DNA from: an uncultured Clostridia bacterium
GTDB lineage: Bacteria > Bacillota > Clostridia > Oscillospirales > Acutalibacteraceae
Reading direction: 5' to 3'
Length of the DNA: 64,000 nucleotides
Assembly: GCA_944380885.1 (NCBI GenBank)
Contig: CALWIZ010000006.1
Coordinates: 1-64,000 of the forward strand
Positions 34,484 to 43,158 of the stretch are shown here, one piece after another. Positions within the stretch are counted from its first letter, which is position 1. Each line of letters starts with the position of its first letter. The notes beneath the pieces were generated by a model. It was not told the origin of the DNA. It made no database searches and was given only the letters and a program-made list of their open reading frames with translations. A program made the translations under genes and the position numbers.

Positions 34484-35426
34484 TTTCAATATTGATTTCA
34501 ACAGGGTGTTCAAGACCGTTCTTATAATTTACGCGGCTTTTTTCATCGTCGGAATCGTTTTTCTGTTTGTTCCGTCTTTCGGTGTAAAGCTTGACATAAA
34601 TTTCAGCGGCGGTACAAAGCTCGCTTATTCCTACACCGGAGATATCGACGATGCTGAAATAGAGACGACGGTCAAAGAGGTAATAGACAATTCGTTTACT
34701 GTTTCTAAAAGCACTTCGCTTGCCGGAGATACAAAAACCTTTGAAATAACCCTTGTGGGCAGAGAGTCAATTTCAGCGGAAACTCAGGAAGAACTGACTG
34801 AAAAGCTTGCTGAAAAATTCGGGGATAACGAAATAGCCCTTTACAATTCAAACTCGGTAAGTCCGAATATCGCGGGAACATTCTTCGCGAAGAGCCTTGT
34901 TGCCGTCCTGATAACCGCCGTGCTGGTGGTTATATATGTCGGAATAAGATTCCGCCGCATCGGAGGAGTTTCCGCCGCGGTTACGGCACTTCTCACTCTT
35001 ATATTTGATGTACTGGTAACATTCTTTGTATGCGTTATATTCCGTTTACAGATAGACTCAAACTATATTGCTGTCGTGCTTACGATACTCGGTTACTCGC
35101 TTAACGATACGATAGTTATTTATGACCGTGTGCGTGAGAACGAGCGTCTCAATCCTGATGCGGAGATAGGCGTGCTTGTAAATGACAGTATAAATATTGT
35201 CAAGGTAAGAAATATCGTTACCTCCGTGACCACGTTTATCGCGGTTATCACAATAGTAGTGGTGTCCGAGCTGTTCGGACTTTCATCGCTCCGCACCTTT
35301 GCCATTCCTATGGCGTTCGGTATTGTATCGGGCGGTGCCTCATCGCTCTTTATTGCAGGACCTATGTGGGTTATCTGGAAGAGACATAAAGCCAAAAAAG
35401 CCCTTGCCGAAGACAAAAAGAAATAA
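34476..35426 (+). CDS. secF: Protein translocase subunit SecF
   Basis: The 316-residue partner of SecD has six membrane helices and the signature sequences LDINFSGGTKLAYSY and TILGYSLNDTIVIYDRVRENER. It ends with a Lys-rich cytoplasmic tail. A GGAGG site lies inside the secD 3' end, and a terminator follows immediately, closing a two-gene operon. Confidence 0.95.
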   Translation: MRNFNIDFNRVFKTVLIIYAAFFIVGIVFLFVPSFGVKLDINFSGGTKLAYSYTGDIDDAEIETTVKEVIDNSFTVSKSTSLAGDTKTFEITLVGRESISAETQEELTEKLAEKFGDNEIALYNSNSVSPNIAGTFFAKSLVAVLITAVLVVIYVGIRFRRIGGVSAAVTALLTLIFDVLVTFFVCVIFRLQIDSNYIAVVLTILGYSLNDTIVIYDRVRENERLNPDAEIGVLVNDSINIVKVRNIVTSVTTFIAVITIVVVSELFGLSSLRTFAIPMAFGIVSGGASSLFIAGPMWVIWKRHKAKKALAEDKKK

Positions 35427-35433
35427 AATAAAG

Positions 35434-35462
35434 CGCCGGTCGTTTCCTGACCGGCGTTTTTT
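35434..35462 (+). terminator. secDF terminator
   Basis: CGCCGGTC/GACCGGCG stem with loop GTTTCCT, followed by TTTTTTC. Confidence 0.9.
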
Positions 35463-35511
35463 CATGTTTAAATATCATGGAAGAGTGTGATGTTTAATTT
35501 ATATATTACCG

Positions 35512-35691
35512 TTAATGGAACATAGTCTGAACGCCGTCAACAAATTCTCCGACAGCCTTTACGAGCTTGGTTGAGCCTTTCGCGATGTTTTTATGGTCCT
35601 GAAGCATCACCTTACCGACCGCGAGGGCTGCCGCTCCGGCTATCATTCCGGCGCCGAGACCTTTCATAAATGTCATTGAACCGTTTTGCAT
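35512..35691 (-). CDS. Small Gly/Ala-rich membrane-associated protein
   Basis: The 59-residue frame starts with ATG 35691 after a good AAGGAGG site. GLGAGMIAGAAALAVGKVML is a Gly/Ala-rich hydrophobic segment like the glycine-zipper helices of YtxH-type proteins, followed by a basic amphipathic region (KNIAKGSTKLVKAVGEFVDGV). Such proteins are common and uncharacterised in gut Clostridia. It is convergent with secDF and stands alone. Confidence 0.75.
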   Translation of the reverse strand: MQNGSMTFMKGLGAGMIAGAAALAVGKVMLQDHKNIAKGSTKLVKAVGEFVDGVQTMFH

Positions 35692-35809
35692 ATCTGTAAC
35701 CTCCTTCGTTTTTAGTATTTCCGGAGGAATTACTTTTATTTTGTCAATTTTTGATTCGGCAAGGTTTTATTTCCTTGAATTTTTAAATTAAGAGTGATAA
35801 TATAATAAT

Positions 35810-36469
35810 ATGATTTACGAGAAAAACAAAAAAGAAAACAGGAAAAATTTTCAGATTGAAACAGACAAAATAATAAAAGAGCTGAAAGGCAGAAAGCCGC
35901 GGCTGCTGCTTCACGCATGCTGCGCTCCCTGCTCATCGGCAAGTCTTGAGTATCTGGCTGAGTATTTTTGTACCGATGTGTTTTTTTATAATCCCAATAT
36001 TTCGGACAGCGGAGAATTTTCAAAAAGGCTCAGTGAGCTTGAGCGGTTTGTAACCGAAGCACCGTTTGCTGCGGACATAAAAGTAACAGCTCCGGAATAC
36101 CGCCATTCGGAATTTCTTGAGGCGGCGGCAGGTCTTGAAACCGTGCCGGAGGGCGGCGCGAGGTGTGAAAAATGCTTTATGCTGCGGCTTGAGAAGACAG
36201 CAGAGCAGGCGAAAAAGCTCGGATATGAGTATTTTGCCACAACGCTTACCATAAGTCCGCTTAAAAATCCTGATATTATAAACGCCTGCGGAGAAAAGGC
36301 GGCGGAAAATGCGGAACTGCTTTATCTGCCGACAGATTTAAAAAAACGCGGAAGATACCAGCGTTCAATAGAACTTTCTAAAGAATACTGTCTTTACAGG
36401 CAGAATTACTGCGGCTGTGAGTTCTCAAAGGCGGCAGCCCAAAAAATCAGCTCAAAGGAGAAAGAGTAG
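35810..36469 (+). CDS. queH: Epoxyqueuosine reductase QueH
   Basis: QueH carries out the last step of queuosine synthesis, reducing epoxyqueuosine in tRNA. The 219-residue protein has the family's cysteine pairs: LLHACCAPCSS, RCEKCFMLR and YCGC, which bind a 4Fe-4S cluster and an extra metal. ATTLTISPLKNPDIIN is another family motif. No other queuosine genes are nearby, so the cell may salvage queuine or encode the pathway elsewhere. Inorganic pyrophosphatase follows one base later. Confidence 0.92.
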   Translation: MIYEKNKKENRKNFQIETDKIIKELKGRKPRLLLHACCAPCSSASLEYLAEYFCTDVFFYNPNISDSGEFSKRLSELERFVTEAPFAADIKVTAPEYRHSEFLEAAAGLETVPEGGARCEKCFMLRLEKTAEQAKKLGYEYFATTLTISPLKNPDIINACGEKAAENAELLYLPTDLKKRGRYQRSIELSKEYCLYRQNYCGCEFSKAAAQKISSKEKE

Positions 36470-36470
36470 T

Positions 36471-37025
36471 ATGTCAAATATCTGGCACGATATAAACCCG
36501 GCGAGAATAACTCCAAATGATTTTATAGCGGTTATCGAGATTGAAAAAGGCTCTAAAAACAAATACGAGCTTGATAAGGAAACCGGGCACATCATTCTTG
36601 ACAGGATACTGTATACATCAACTCACTATCCGGCAAATTACGGCTTTATTCCGCGCACTTACTGCGACGACGGGGACCCGCTTGACGTTCTTGTGCTTTG
36701 CAGTGAGAAAATACATTCGGCAAGTCTTGTAAAGTGCTATCCGATAGGCTCAATCGCAATGCTTGATTCCGGTAAGAGGGACGAAAAAATAATCGCTATT
36801 CCTTTCGGAGACCCTACTTATAACGGTTATCGTGATATTTCTGAGCTGCCGCAGCATATTTTCAGCGAAATGTGCCATTTTTTCAAGATATACAAAACGC
36901 TTGAGGGCAAGGAAACGGTTGTGGACGATGTCCGCGGAGCGGATACGGCAAAAGAAATAATAAAGGAAGCGATAGAGCTGTATAACGATAAAATTGCTCC
37001 GGGTCTTGACGGACGGGGTCGGTGA
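36471..37025 (+). CDS. ppa: Inorganic pyrophosphatase, family I
   Basis: The start is ATG 36471 (MSNIWHDINPARITPNDF), just past the queH stop and after AAAGGAGAAAG, giving 184 residues. HYPANYGFIPRTYCDDGDPLDVLVL is the family I signature with its acidic metal ligands. It hydrolyses pyrophosphate to drive biosynthesis. A small membrane protein follows 54 bases downstream. Confidence 0.93.
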   Translation: MSNIWHDINPARITPNDFIAVIEIEKGSKNKYELDKETGHIILDRILYTSTHYPANYGFIPRTYCDDGDPLDVLVLCSEKIHSASLVKCYPIGSIAMLDSGKRDEKIIAIPFGDPTYNGYRDISELPQHIFSEMCHFFKIYKTLEGKETVVDDVRGADTAKEIIKEAIELYNDKIAPGLDGRGR

Positions 37026-37079
37026 ATCTTCCGCGGAGTAAACAGGGAAAAGGTTTCTCGAATAGCGGGAGGTATTTCA

Positions 37080-37322
37080 ATGAAAAAGAAGATATGGATA
37101 CCTGTTATAGCGGTAATCGCTGCAGCAATTATGCTTATTCCGATTCCCACGGGTATATACAAAGACGGAGGAACAAGGGAATACACAGCGCTGACATACA
37201 AAATAGTGGTCTGGAATCACTTGACGGAAAACAGTACTTACAGCAAAACAAAGGTGTATTTTTTTCCTGATAATTTCAAATCCATTGACAGTCTGTGGGA
37301 ACTTGAGAAACCGAACGAGTAA
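37080..37322 (+). CDS. Small exported/membrane protein with conserved KDGG..EYTAL motif
   Basis: The 80-residue protein has an N-terminal hydrophobic helix (KIWIPVIAVIAAAIMLIPIP), then IYKDGGTREYTALTYKIVVWNHL and TKVYFFPDNFKSIDSLWELE. This pattern recurs in short uncharacterised Firmicutes proteins. It has a GGGAGG site six bases from the ATG. It is probably cotranscribed with queH and ppa. Confidence 0.7.
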   Translation: MKKKIWIPVIAVIAAAIMLIPIPTGIYKDGGTREYTALTYKIVVWNHLTENSTYSKTKVYFFPDNFKSIDSLWELEKPNE

Positions 37323-37389
37323 GATACAGTGATAGCAGTACAAGAGTATGGCTTTCTTGTGTCATAAACTCAGAATTATATATTGTATA

Positions 37390-37430
37390 AGAAAACAGCG
37401 TATGCCTTTTTAGGGTATACGCTGTTTTCT
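37390..37430. terminator. Bidirectional terminator
   Basis: GAAAACAGCGTATGCC and GGGTATACGCTGTTTTC form a long stem with T-rich flanks on both sides, between two convergent genes. Confidence 0.85.
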
Positions 37431-37465
37431 TATAATGCGGCGGAGAGCCGCTTTTCTGTACCGCC

Positions 37466-37993
37466 TTAAAGTATACCGAAATATTGCCTCAGAGTTTTTA
37501 TTCCCCTGTTTCCGAGACGGTTTACCGCCTGTCTGGTTATTCCGAGCCTGTCCGCTATCTCTGCGTCGCTGAAGCCGTAAATGTGCCTTAACACTATTGC
37601 CTTTCTCTGCTGTGCTGAAAGAAGGCGCAGTCCTTCTTTCAGCGCCAGCTTTTCGTCCTGATCAATAATCGCTGATGATATGTTTTCCTCAAGGCCTGAA
37701 ATCTCGCATTTGCGGGCGGTTTTTCTCTTGGAAAGAGCTATGTAACGGTTGCGCAGCGATACTGCGATATATCTTTTAAGAGCTTCTGAGCCGTCGGAAA
37801 TAAATTTGTCAGTGTCTAACGAGTAGATCAGTTCAAGCAGAAACAGGGAAAGCTCAGAAGACGCGTCTTCAAAATCGGATTTGTAATCAAAATGACGTAT
37901 AAGCACTGAAAAAACATCGTATAACTCGCCGAAATGACTCATATTATGAGACTGTATTTCTTTAATAATCCTTATTATTTCGCTGTTGTACAT
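37466..37993 (-). CDS. Second short sigma-70-like factor (TcdR-like)
   Basis: The start is ATG 37993, nine bases after AAGGAA. A GTG nine bases earlier is too close to that site. The 175-residue protein has SSELSLFLLELIYSL and LKRYIAVSLRNRYIALSKRKTAR (region 2-like), and LRLLSAQQRKAIVLRHIYGFSDAEIADRLGITRQAVNRLGNRGIKTL (region 4 HTH). It is similar throughout to the protein at 29475-30017, so the two are probably paralogues. No operator like the one at 30.1 kb is seen upstream. Confidence 0.7.
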   Translation of the reverse strand: MYNSEIIRIIKEIQSHNMSHFGELYDVFSVLIRHFDYKSDFEDASSELSLFLLELIYSLDTDKFISDGSEALKRYIAVSLRNRYIALSKRKTARKCEISGLEENISSAIIDQDEKLALKEGLRLLSAQQRKAIVLRHIYGFSDAEIADRLGITRQAVNRLGNRGIKTLRQYFGIL

Positions 37994-38192
37994 TTGCAGC
38001 ACTTCCTTTCAAAATTAAGAAAGGAAAATGCCGTTAATTTGTAAACGTGTTATTCTGAATTTTTTCGGATTTTCCTTTATTAGGAAATACTACTAAAACT
38101 CAGAGAAAAATTTACAAAATATGGAGTAGAAAGACAGAAAAACGGAGTAAAAAACAAAAAAAACATATTTTATGCGCTGCAAAAGTAATATA

Positions 38193-38221
38193 TTGACATT
38201 TAATAGCAAGTAATGTATAAT
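38193..38221 (+). promoter_or_regulatory. LytTR regulator promoter
   Basis: TTGACA (38193-38198) and TATAAT (38216-38221) with a 17-base spacer match the consensus perfectly. Confidence 0.85.
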
Positions 38222-38262
38222 AATGTCGAAAAAAGTCGAAAAAGAAAGAGAGGTTCAGGCGT

Positions 38263-38964
38263 ATGCGGATAGCGTTATGCGACAGCGACGCGGCGGCGTC
38301 TTCCATAACCAAGCGTATAATATATGAATACGCAAGTATTCATAATATTGAGCTTGTCGTTTCGGAATACCGTTCAGGCAGAGAACTCGTATCGGAGTGG
38401 GAAAAATATCCACTTGTTATTCTCGATTATCTGAGCGAAGATATAAACGGTCTTGAAACCGCACATCTTTTGAGGGCAAAAGGCGGAATGTGCGGAATTA
38501 TTTTTTTAAGCGCGGATACGGGTTTTATTCTCGACAGCTTCAAGGTGCGTCCGTACCGTTTTCTGCTAAAACCGCTTTCAAGGGAAAGCCTTTTTCAGGT
38601 GCTTGACGATTTTTTCACTGCCGCTTCAATCAGCAGTCCGCTGTTTATAAAGGACGGCGGCGATACTTTCTGTCTTCGCACCGGAGATATTTTTTATATC
38701 GAGGCGGATAATAAGAACTGTCTGGTCAATCTGCGGGACGGCAGCATACGATGCCACAAAACAATGGCAAAGGTATATAACGCCCTGCCTAAAAGCTGCT
38801 TCAGCAAAATTAACCGTGCCTACATAGTTAATCTGAAACATATTGCGGCATACAGCAGCGATACAGTGAAACTGCACAACGGCGAGCGTCTTCATATGAG
38901 CCGCAACTATTCAAAAAGCTTTCAGGCTGAGTACCGCGCATTTCTGAGACCTATGGAACTTTGA
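38263..38964 (+). CDS. LytTR-family response regulator (AgrA/LytR type), orphan
   Basis: A CheY-like receiver (residues 1-120, phospho-acceptor Asp in VILDYLSEDINGLE, Lys in LLKPLSRESL) is joined to a LytTR DNA-binding domain (DIFYIEADNKNCLVNLRDGSIRCHKTMAKVYNALPKSCFSKINRAYIVNLKHI). LytTR regulators usually control peptide signalling, bacteriocins or cell-surface genes. No histidine kinase is adjacent, so the signal is unknown. Confidence 0.88.
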   Translation: MRIALCDSDAAASSITKRIIYEYASIHNIELVVSEYRSGRELVSEWEKYPLVILDYLSEDINGLETAHLLRAKGGMCGIIFLSADTGFILDSFKVRPYRFLLKPLSRESLFQVLDDFFTAASISSPLFIKDGGDTFCLRTGDIFYIEADNKNCLVNLRDGSIRCHKTMAKVYNALPKSCFSKINRAYIVNLKHIAAYSSDTVKLHNGERLHMSRNYSKSFQAEYRAFLRPMEL

Positions 38965-38993
38965 AAAATTAAATGCGGTTTTTATTAAAACTG

Positions 38994-39027
38994 TTGATTT
39001 TATAGCTGAAAAAAGGTATGATATAAT
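38994..39027 (+). promoter_or_regulatory. smsCB promoter
   Basis: TTGATT (38994-38999) is 17 bases from TATGAT (39017-39022). An overlapping TATAAT lies at 39022-39027. Confidence 0.6.
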
Positions 39028-39050
39028 AGATAAGTTATTTGGAGGATAAA

Positions 39051-39791
39051 ATGTTAGAGCTTAAAAATATTTCCTTTAACGCAGAAAACGAGAGCGGAGA
39101 GAAGGAAATCCTTAAAAATATAAATCTTAAAATAGATAACAGCTTTGTTGTGATAACCGGTCCTAACGGGGGAGGCAAATCAACGCTGGCAAAAATAATC
39201 GCCGGAATTATCACGCCCGTATCGGGACAGATACTTCTCGACGGTGAGGATATAACGCATATGTCGGTCACCGAAAGGGCAAACCGCGGAATAAGTTTTG
39301 CTTTTCAGCAGCCGGTTCATTTCAAGGGACTTACGGTTTACGATATGCTGGGTCTTGCCGCGGGAAAAAAGCTGGGCATAAATGAAGCGTGCGACTATCT
39401 TTCGCAGGTGGGGCTCTGCGCGCGGGACTATATAAACAGAGAAATAAATTCATCCCTTTCGGGAGGCGAGCTCAAGAGAATAGAAATAGCTTCTGTTCTG
39501 GCCCGCTCAACAAAAGTGTCGATATTTGACGAGCCTGAGGCGGGTATTGACCTGTGGAGCTTCGGCAATTTGATACGCGTATTTGAAAAAATGCGTAGGG
39601 AATCAGGCGGAACAATTATTATTATTTCGCATCAGGAGCGTATCCTTAATATCGCGGACAGGATAATAGTGCTCGGCGGCGGTACCGTTTCTTCAGAGGG
39701 GACCAAGGAAGAAATACTGCCGCAGCTGCTCTGCACGGTGGACAGCGGATGCAGGGTGCTTGCGGACACCGTGAAGGAGGGAAATTCATGA
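39051..39791 (+). CDS. SufC/SmsC-like ABC ATPase of Fe-S assembly
   Basis: The start is ATG 39051, after TTGGAGGA, giving 246 residues. ITGPNGGGKSTL is Walker A, SSLSGGELKRIEIASVLAR the ABC signature, and VSIFDEPEAGIDLWSF the Walker B with the SufC-like EAGID variant. SufC powers iron-sulfur cluster assembly on SufB. The next gene is a short SufB/D-type protein and no sufS, sufU or sufD is adjacent, which matches the minimal two-gene SMS arrangement. Confidence 0.88.
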   Translation: MLELKNISFNAENESGEKEILKNINLKIDNSFVVITGPNGGGKSTLAKIIAGIITPVSGQILLDGEDITHMSVTERANRGISFAFQQPVHFKGLTVYDMLGLAAGKKLGINEACDYLSQVGLCARDYINREINSSLSGGELKRIEIASVLARSTKVSIFDEPEAGIDLWSFGNLIRVFEKMRRESGGTIIIISHQERILNIADRIIVLGGGTVSSEGTKEEILPQLLCTVDSGCRVLADTVKEGNS

Positions 39792-40705
39792 ACAGTACAG
39801 AGCTTGAGCTTTTGAAAATAATTGCCGATATGGACGGGAAGACCGAAGGCGCCTACAATATACGTGCCAACGGTCAGCTTGCGGACAGGCATATAACGGA
39901 AAATGTGGAGATACGAACAAAAACGGATAAACCGGGTATAGACATAATAATAAAGCCCGGCACAAAAAACGAGACGGTTCATATACCGGTGATTATAAGC
40001 GAGACGGGACTTACCGACCTTGTTTACAATGATTTTATAATAGGCGACGGTGCCGATGTCACCATAATTGCAGGCTGCGGCATACACAACTGCGGAGGAG
40101 AAAAGGCGCAGCACGACGGAATACACACCTTTTTTGTTGGAAAAAACGCCAAAATCAAGTATGTTGAGAAGCATTACGGCGAAGGCGACGGAAACGGGAA
40201 AAATATTATGAACCCGACAACCATCGTCAACATTGCCGAGGGCGGCTATATGGAGATGGAGACCACTCAGATAAAGGGAGTGGACTCAACAAAGCGCGTT
40301 ACTACCGGCAGACTTGCCGACAGCGCAACCCTTATAGTAAAGGAAAAGCTGATGACCCACGGAAAGCAGACTGCCGAAACTGAGTTTAAGATTGATCTTG
40401 ACGGAGAAAATTCAAGTACGAACCTTATTTCACGCTCAGTCGCAAAAGACGATTCATATCAGAAGTTTGTATCCGAAATAAACGGCAATAATATATGTAA
40501 CGGACACTCGGAGTGCGACGCTATAATAATGGACAACGGCAGGGTAAGCGCCATACCGGAGATAACCGCCAACAATATAGACGCTTCGCTTATACACGAA
40601 GCGGCGATAGGCAAAATTGCAGGAGATCAGATTATCAAGCTGATGACGCTTGGTCTTACCGAAAAGCAGGCTGAAGAGCAGATTATCAACGGATTCCTGA
40701 AATAA
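39788..40705 (+). CDS. SufB/SufD-like scaffold (SmsB type)
   Basis: The start is ATG 39788, overlapping the SmsC stop by four bases and after a GGAGGG site, giving 305 residues, much shorter than classical SufB (about 470). GCGIHNCGGEKAQHDGIHTFFVGKNAKIKYVEKHYGEG and SECDAIIMDNGRVSAIPEITANNIDASLIHEAAIGKI are the SufB/D core beta-helix signatures. With SmsC it should build 4Fe-4S clusters. Sulfur may come from the cysteine desulfurase at 18.6 kb. Confidence 0.88.
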   Translation: MNSTELELLKIIADMDGKTEGAYNIRANGQLADRHITENVEIRTKTDKPGIDIIIKPGTKNETVHIPVIISETGLTDLVYNDFIIGDGADVTIIAGCGIHNCGGEKAQHDGIHTFFVGKNAKIKYVEKHYGEGDGNGKNIMNPTTIVNIAEGGYMEMETTQIKGVDSTKRVTTGRLADSATLIVKEKLMTHGKQTAETEFKIDLDGENSSTNLISRSVAKDDSYQKFVSEINGNNICNGHSECDAIIMDNGRVSAIPEITANNIDASLIHEAAIGKIAGDQIIKLMTLGLTEKQAEEQIINGFLK

Positions 40706-40715
40706 ACAAATAAAA

Positions 40716-40800
40716 AGGAGCGTGCCAAAGCACGCTCCTCAGTCTGTCGATAAACCTAAAATTTGATTTTCCTGCGGCGGTCAGCCGAATTTTGTTTTTT
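40716..40800 (+). terminator. Double terminator with shared 18-bp core, copy 2
   Basis: AGGAGCGTGC/GCACGCTCCT hairpin (40716-40739), then CAGTCTGTCGATAAACCT (40740-40757), then a CGGC/GCCG hairpin and T-rich tail. The 18-mer is identical to that at 30932-30949. Confidence 0.8.
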
Positions 40801-40834
40801 CGGCGACAGGTACGTCGGAAAAACTGATTGGTAT

Positions 40835-41239
40835 TCAGTAAAGTCCTATTTTATTGACGTCATTATCATGTATCACGGTTATATACCGGACGGACGCTTT
40901 TTCACATATCATAGTGCTGCAGCTCTGCCACAGCTTTATTACGATAAAGTCTTCGCCTACTTTCAGCAGAGTGCCGACACGGCTTTCAAGACAGCCGCCT
41001 ATAACGGATTCCACTCTCACGAGCTTGCCGACAGCCATTTTAAGGTAGCAGCAGAGCCGGTCTTCCTGACATGGAGGAGGCGGAAGCGCTTTGTCGATAT
41101 AACCGGACGGTGAATTGACAGTCATTTTCATAGTTTTTTCTTCTGCCGCATCAGCCGCGGCGCCGCTCCTGTTTAAGTACTCCTCATAATATTCCAGTTC
41201 CTTTTCGCCGTTTATACGGCAGGGAAAACTATTTTCCAT
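40835..41239 (-). CDS. Hypothetical protein with a C-terminal beta-barrel-like domain
   Basis: The start is ATG 41239, preceded by AAGGAG, giving 134 residues. The N-terminal half is polar with a PPPPC motif. The C-terminal half (VGKLVRVESVIGGCLESRVGTLLKVGEDFIVIKLWQSCSTMICEKASVRYITVI) looks like a small SM/DUF2642-like barrel seen in some spore-coat proteins. That resemblance is weak and by eye. It is convergent with smsB. Confidence 0.55.
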   Translation of the reverse strand: MENSFPCRINGEKELEYYEEYLNRSGAAADAAEEKTMKMTVNSPSGYIDKALPPPPCQEDRLCCYLKMAVGKLVRVESVIGGCLESRVGTLLKVGEDFIVIKLWQSCSTMICEKASVRYITVIHDNDVNKIGLY

Positions 41240-41325
41240 AATATATACTCCTTTTAATCTCATTGTATATTACAGTATATGAAAAAAGCATTAAGGTGAT
41301 AAAAACAAGGAAGGACTGTGCATTT

Positions 41326-42048
41326 ATGTCAACACCTCATATCAACGCGGAAAAAGGAGATTTTGCCGAAACCGTGCTTATGCCGGGTGACCCTTACCGT
41401 TCACAGATGATAGCCGATATTTTTTTGAAAGACGCGCGGCTTGTGAACGATGTCCGCGGCGTAAAGGGCTATACCGGTATTTACGGCGGCAAAGAGGTCT
41501 CGGTAATGGCCAGCGGAATGGGTATGCCTTCTATGGGAATTTATTCCTATGAGCTTTTTAGCTTTTTCGGTGTAAAAAATATAATCAGGATAGGTTCTGC
41601 CGGTTCATACAGAGCCGATGTAAAGCTGCGTGATATTGTGATAGCGCAGGCCGCCTGCACTGATTCGGCTTTTATAAAACAGTTTGAGCTGCCGGGCGAT
41701 TATTCACCGATAGCCGATTTCGGGCTGCTTGAAAAGGCTGTATCCGCTGCAAGGACGCTCGGACTGCCTTGTCACGTAGGAAATATACTTTCAAGCGATC
41801 GCTTTTATACAGAAGCCGCATCTCCCGACAGAACTCCCGCGGCAATATGGTCAAAAATGGGAGTTCTCGCGGTTGAAATGGAGGCGGCGGCGCTTTACGC
41901 AAACGCGGCGAGGACAGGCAAAAAGGCGCTTGCTATATGCACTGTTTCTGATTCTCTTATAACAGGCGAGGCGACAACTACCGGGGAGCGTCAGAACTCA
42001 TTTACGGATATGATAAAGCTGGCTCTTGAAACAGCGGTATCGCTTTAG
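41326..42048 (+). CDS. deoD: Purine-nucleoside phosphorylase, DeoD type
   Basis: The start is ATG 41326, giving 240 residues. The upstream AAGGA is slightly distant. TPHINAEKGDFAETVLMPGDPYRSQMIADIFL, IIRIGSAGSY and AVEMEAAALYANA are hexameric PNP/UDP family motifs, with the last including the purine-nucleoside contact Met-Glu. It cleaves inosine and guanosine with phosphate for salvage. birA follows 20 bases later. Confidence 0.93.
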   Translation: MSTPHINAEKGDFAETVLMPGDPYRSQMIADIFLKDARLVNDVRGVKGYTGIYGGKEVSVMASGMGMPSMGIYSYELFSFFGVKNIIRIGSAGSYRADVKLRDIVIAQAACTDSAFIKQFELPGDYSPIADFGLLEKAVSAARTLGLPCHVGNILSSDRFYTEAASPDRTPAAIWSKMGVLAVEMEAAALYANAARTGKKALAICTVSDSLITGEATTTGERQNSFTDMIKLALETAVSL

Positions 42049-42068
42049 ATGCCGGAAGGGGTTTTAAA

Positions 42069-43043
42069 ATGGCAAAAAGCGTAAAGGAGCGCCTGCTTCC
42101 GTTGCTTAGCGGAGAGGATTATATTTCCGGAGAAAACGCGGCGGAAATACTCGGAGTCAGCCGCAGCGCCGTGTGGAAGGCGGTAGAGTCGCTAAGGCAG
42201 GACGGTTATGGCATAGAAGCAGTCACAAACCGTGGCTACCGTATAAGACCTGACAGTGATGTGCTTGCAGCCGGGGAGATAGAAAAAAATCTGACGGAAC
42301 TTCGCGGAAAGCTTAATATCGAGGTAAAAAACACCGTTACCTCAACAAACGCCGTGTTAAAGGAAATGGCCTTAAAAGGCGCGGAAGAGGGAACGGTTCT
42401 TGCCGCGTCAGAGCAGACGGCAGGAAGAGGCAGATTTGCGAGAAGATTTTTTTCTCCGTCTGACAGCGGAATTTATATGAGCATTCTGCTGCGCCCAACG
42501 CTTTCCTGTGAAAAAGCCGTGAATATAACTACGGCGGCTGCGGTTGCCGTAGCTGAGTCGGTCGAAGAACTTACAGGCAGAAAAACAGGAATAAAATGGG
42601 TAAACGATGTTCTGATAGAAAACAGAAAAATTTCGGGAATACTTACAGAGGCGGCAATAAATGTCGAGAGCGGTACACTTGATTATGCGATACTGGGTAT
42701 AGGACTCAACGCGTATGTTCCAGACGGAGGATTTCCCGATGAAATTTCCGGAATAGCCGGAGCGATTTTCGACGAGCGAAAGAGCGGACAGCGTGCGCGG
42801 CTTGCGGCACTGGTGCTTGAAAAATTTTTCGGATATTATGAGAAAATCGGTTCTGCCGATTGTCTTGAAGCATACAGAAAACGCTGCATAGTCCTCGGCA
42901 GGGAAATAACAGTGATCTCGGTGGACGGTTCAAAGCCCGCGACTGCGCTTGAGATAGATGAAAATTACCGTCTGCACGTCATTTATCCGGACAAAAGGCA
43001 GGAATTTCTTTCGTCAGGTGAAATCAGCATAAAACTTTTATGA
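42069..43043 (+). CDS. birA: Biotin--protein ligase with repressor domain
   Basis: The 324-residue protein has an N-terminal winged helix (ISGENAAEILGVSRSAVWKAVESLRQDGYGIEAVTNRGYRI) and a ligase domain with the biotin/AMP motif EQTAGRGRFARRFFSP, KWVNDVLIENRKISGILTEA and a C-terminal SH3-like part. It attaches biotin to carboxylase carriers and can repress biotin genes. The BirA box target is not visible here. Confidence 0.93.
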   Translation: MAKSVKERLLPLLSGEDYISGENAAEILGVSRSAVWKAVESLRQDGYGIEAVTNRGYRIRPDSDVLAAGEIEKNLTELRGKLNIEVKNTVTSTNAVLKEMALKGAEEGTVLAASEQTAGRGRFARRFFSPSDSGIYMSILLRPTLSCEKAVNITTAAAVAVAESVEELTGRKTGIKWVNDVLIENRKISGILTEAAINVESGTLDYAILGIGLNAYVPDGGFPDEISGIAGAIFDERKSGQRARLAALVLEKFFGYYEKIGSADCLEAYRKRCIVLGREITVISVDGSKPATALEIDENYRLHVIYPDKRQEFLSSGEISIKLL

Positions 43044-43072
43044 TAAATTACAGTATTTTCGCTTTTACGGAC

Positions 43073-43101
43073 TTGAATTATATGTCAGCTTATGATAGAA
43101 T
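43073..43101 (+). promoter_or_regulatory. wzz-cpsD promoter
   Basis: TTGAAT (43073-43078) and TAGAAT (43096-43101) are 17 bases apart. Confidence 0.55.
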
Positions 43102-43158
43102 GTCAATACTGCAAAAAAGGAATAAAAAACACAAATTATTAACTGGGGTAATTTATTC

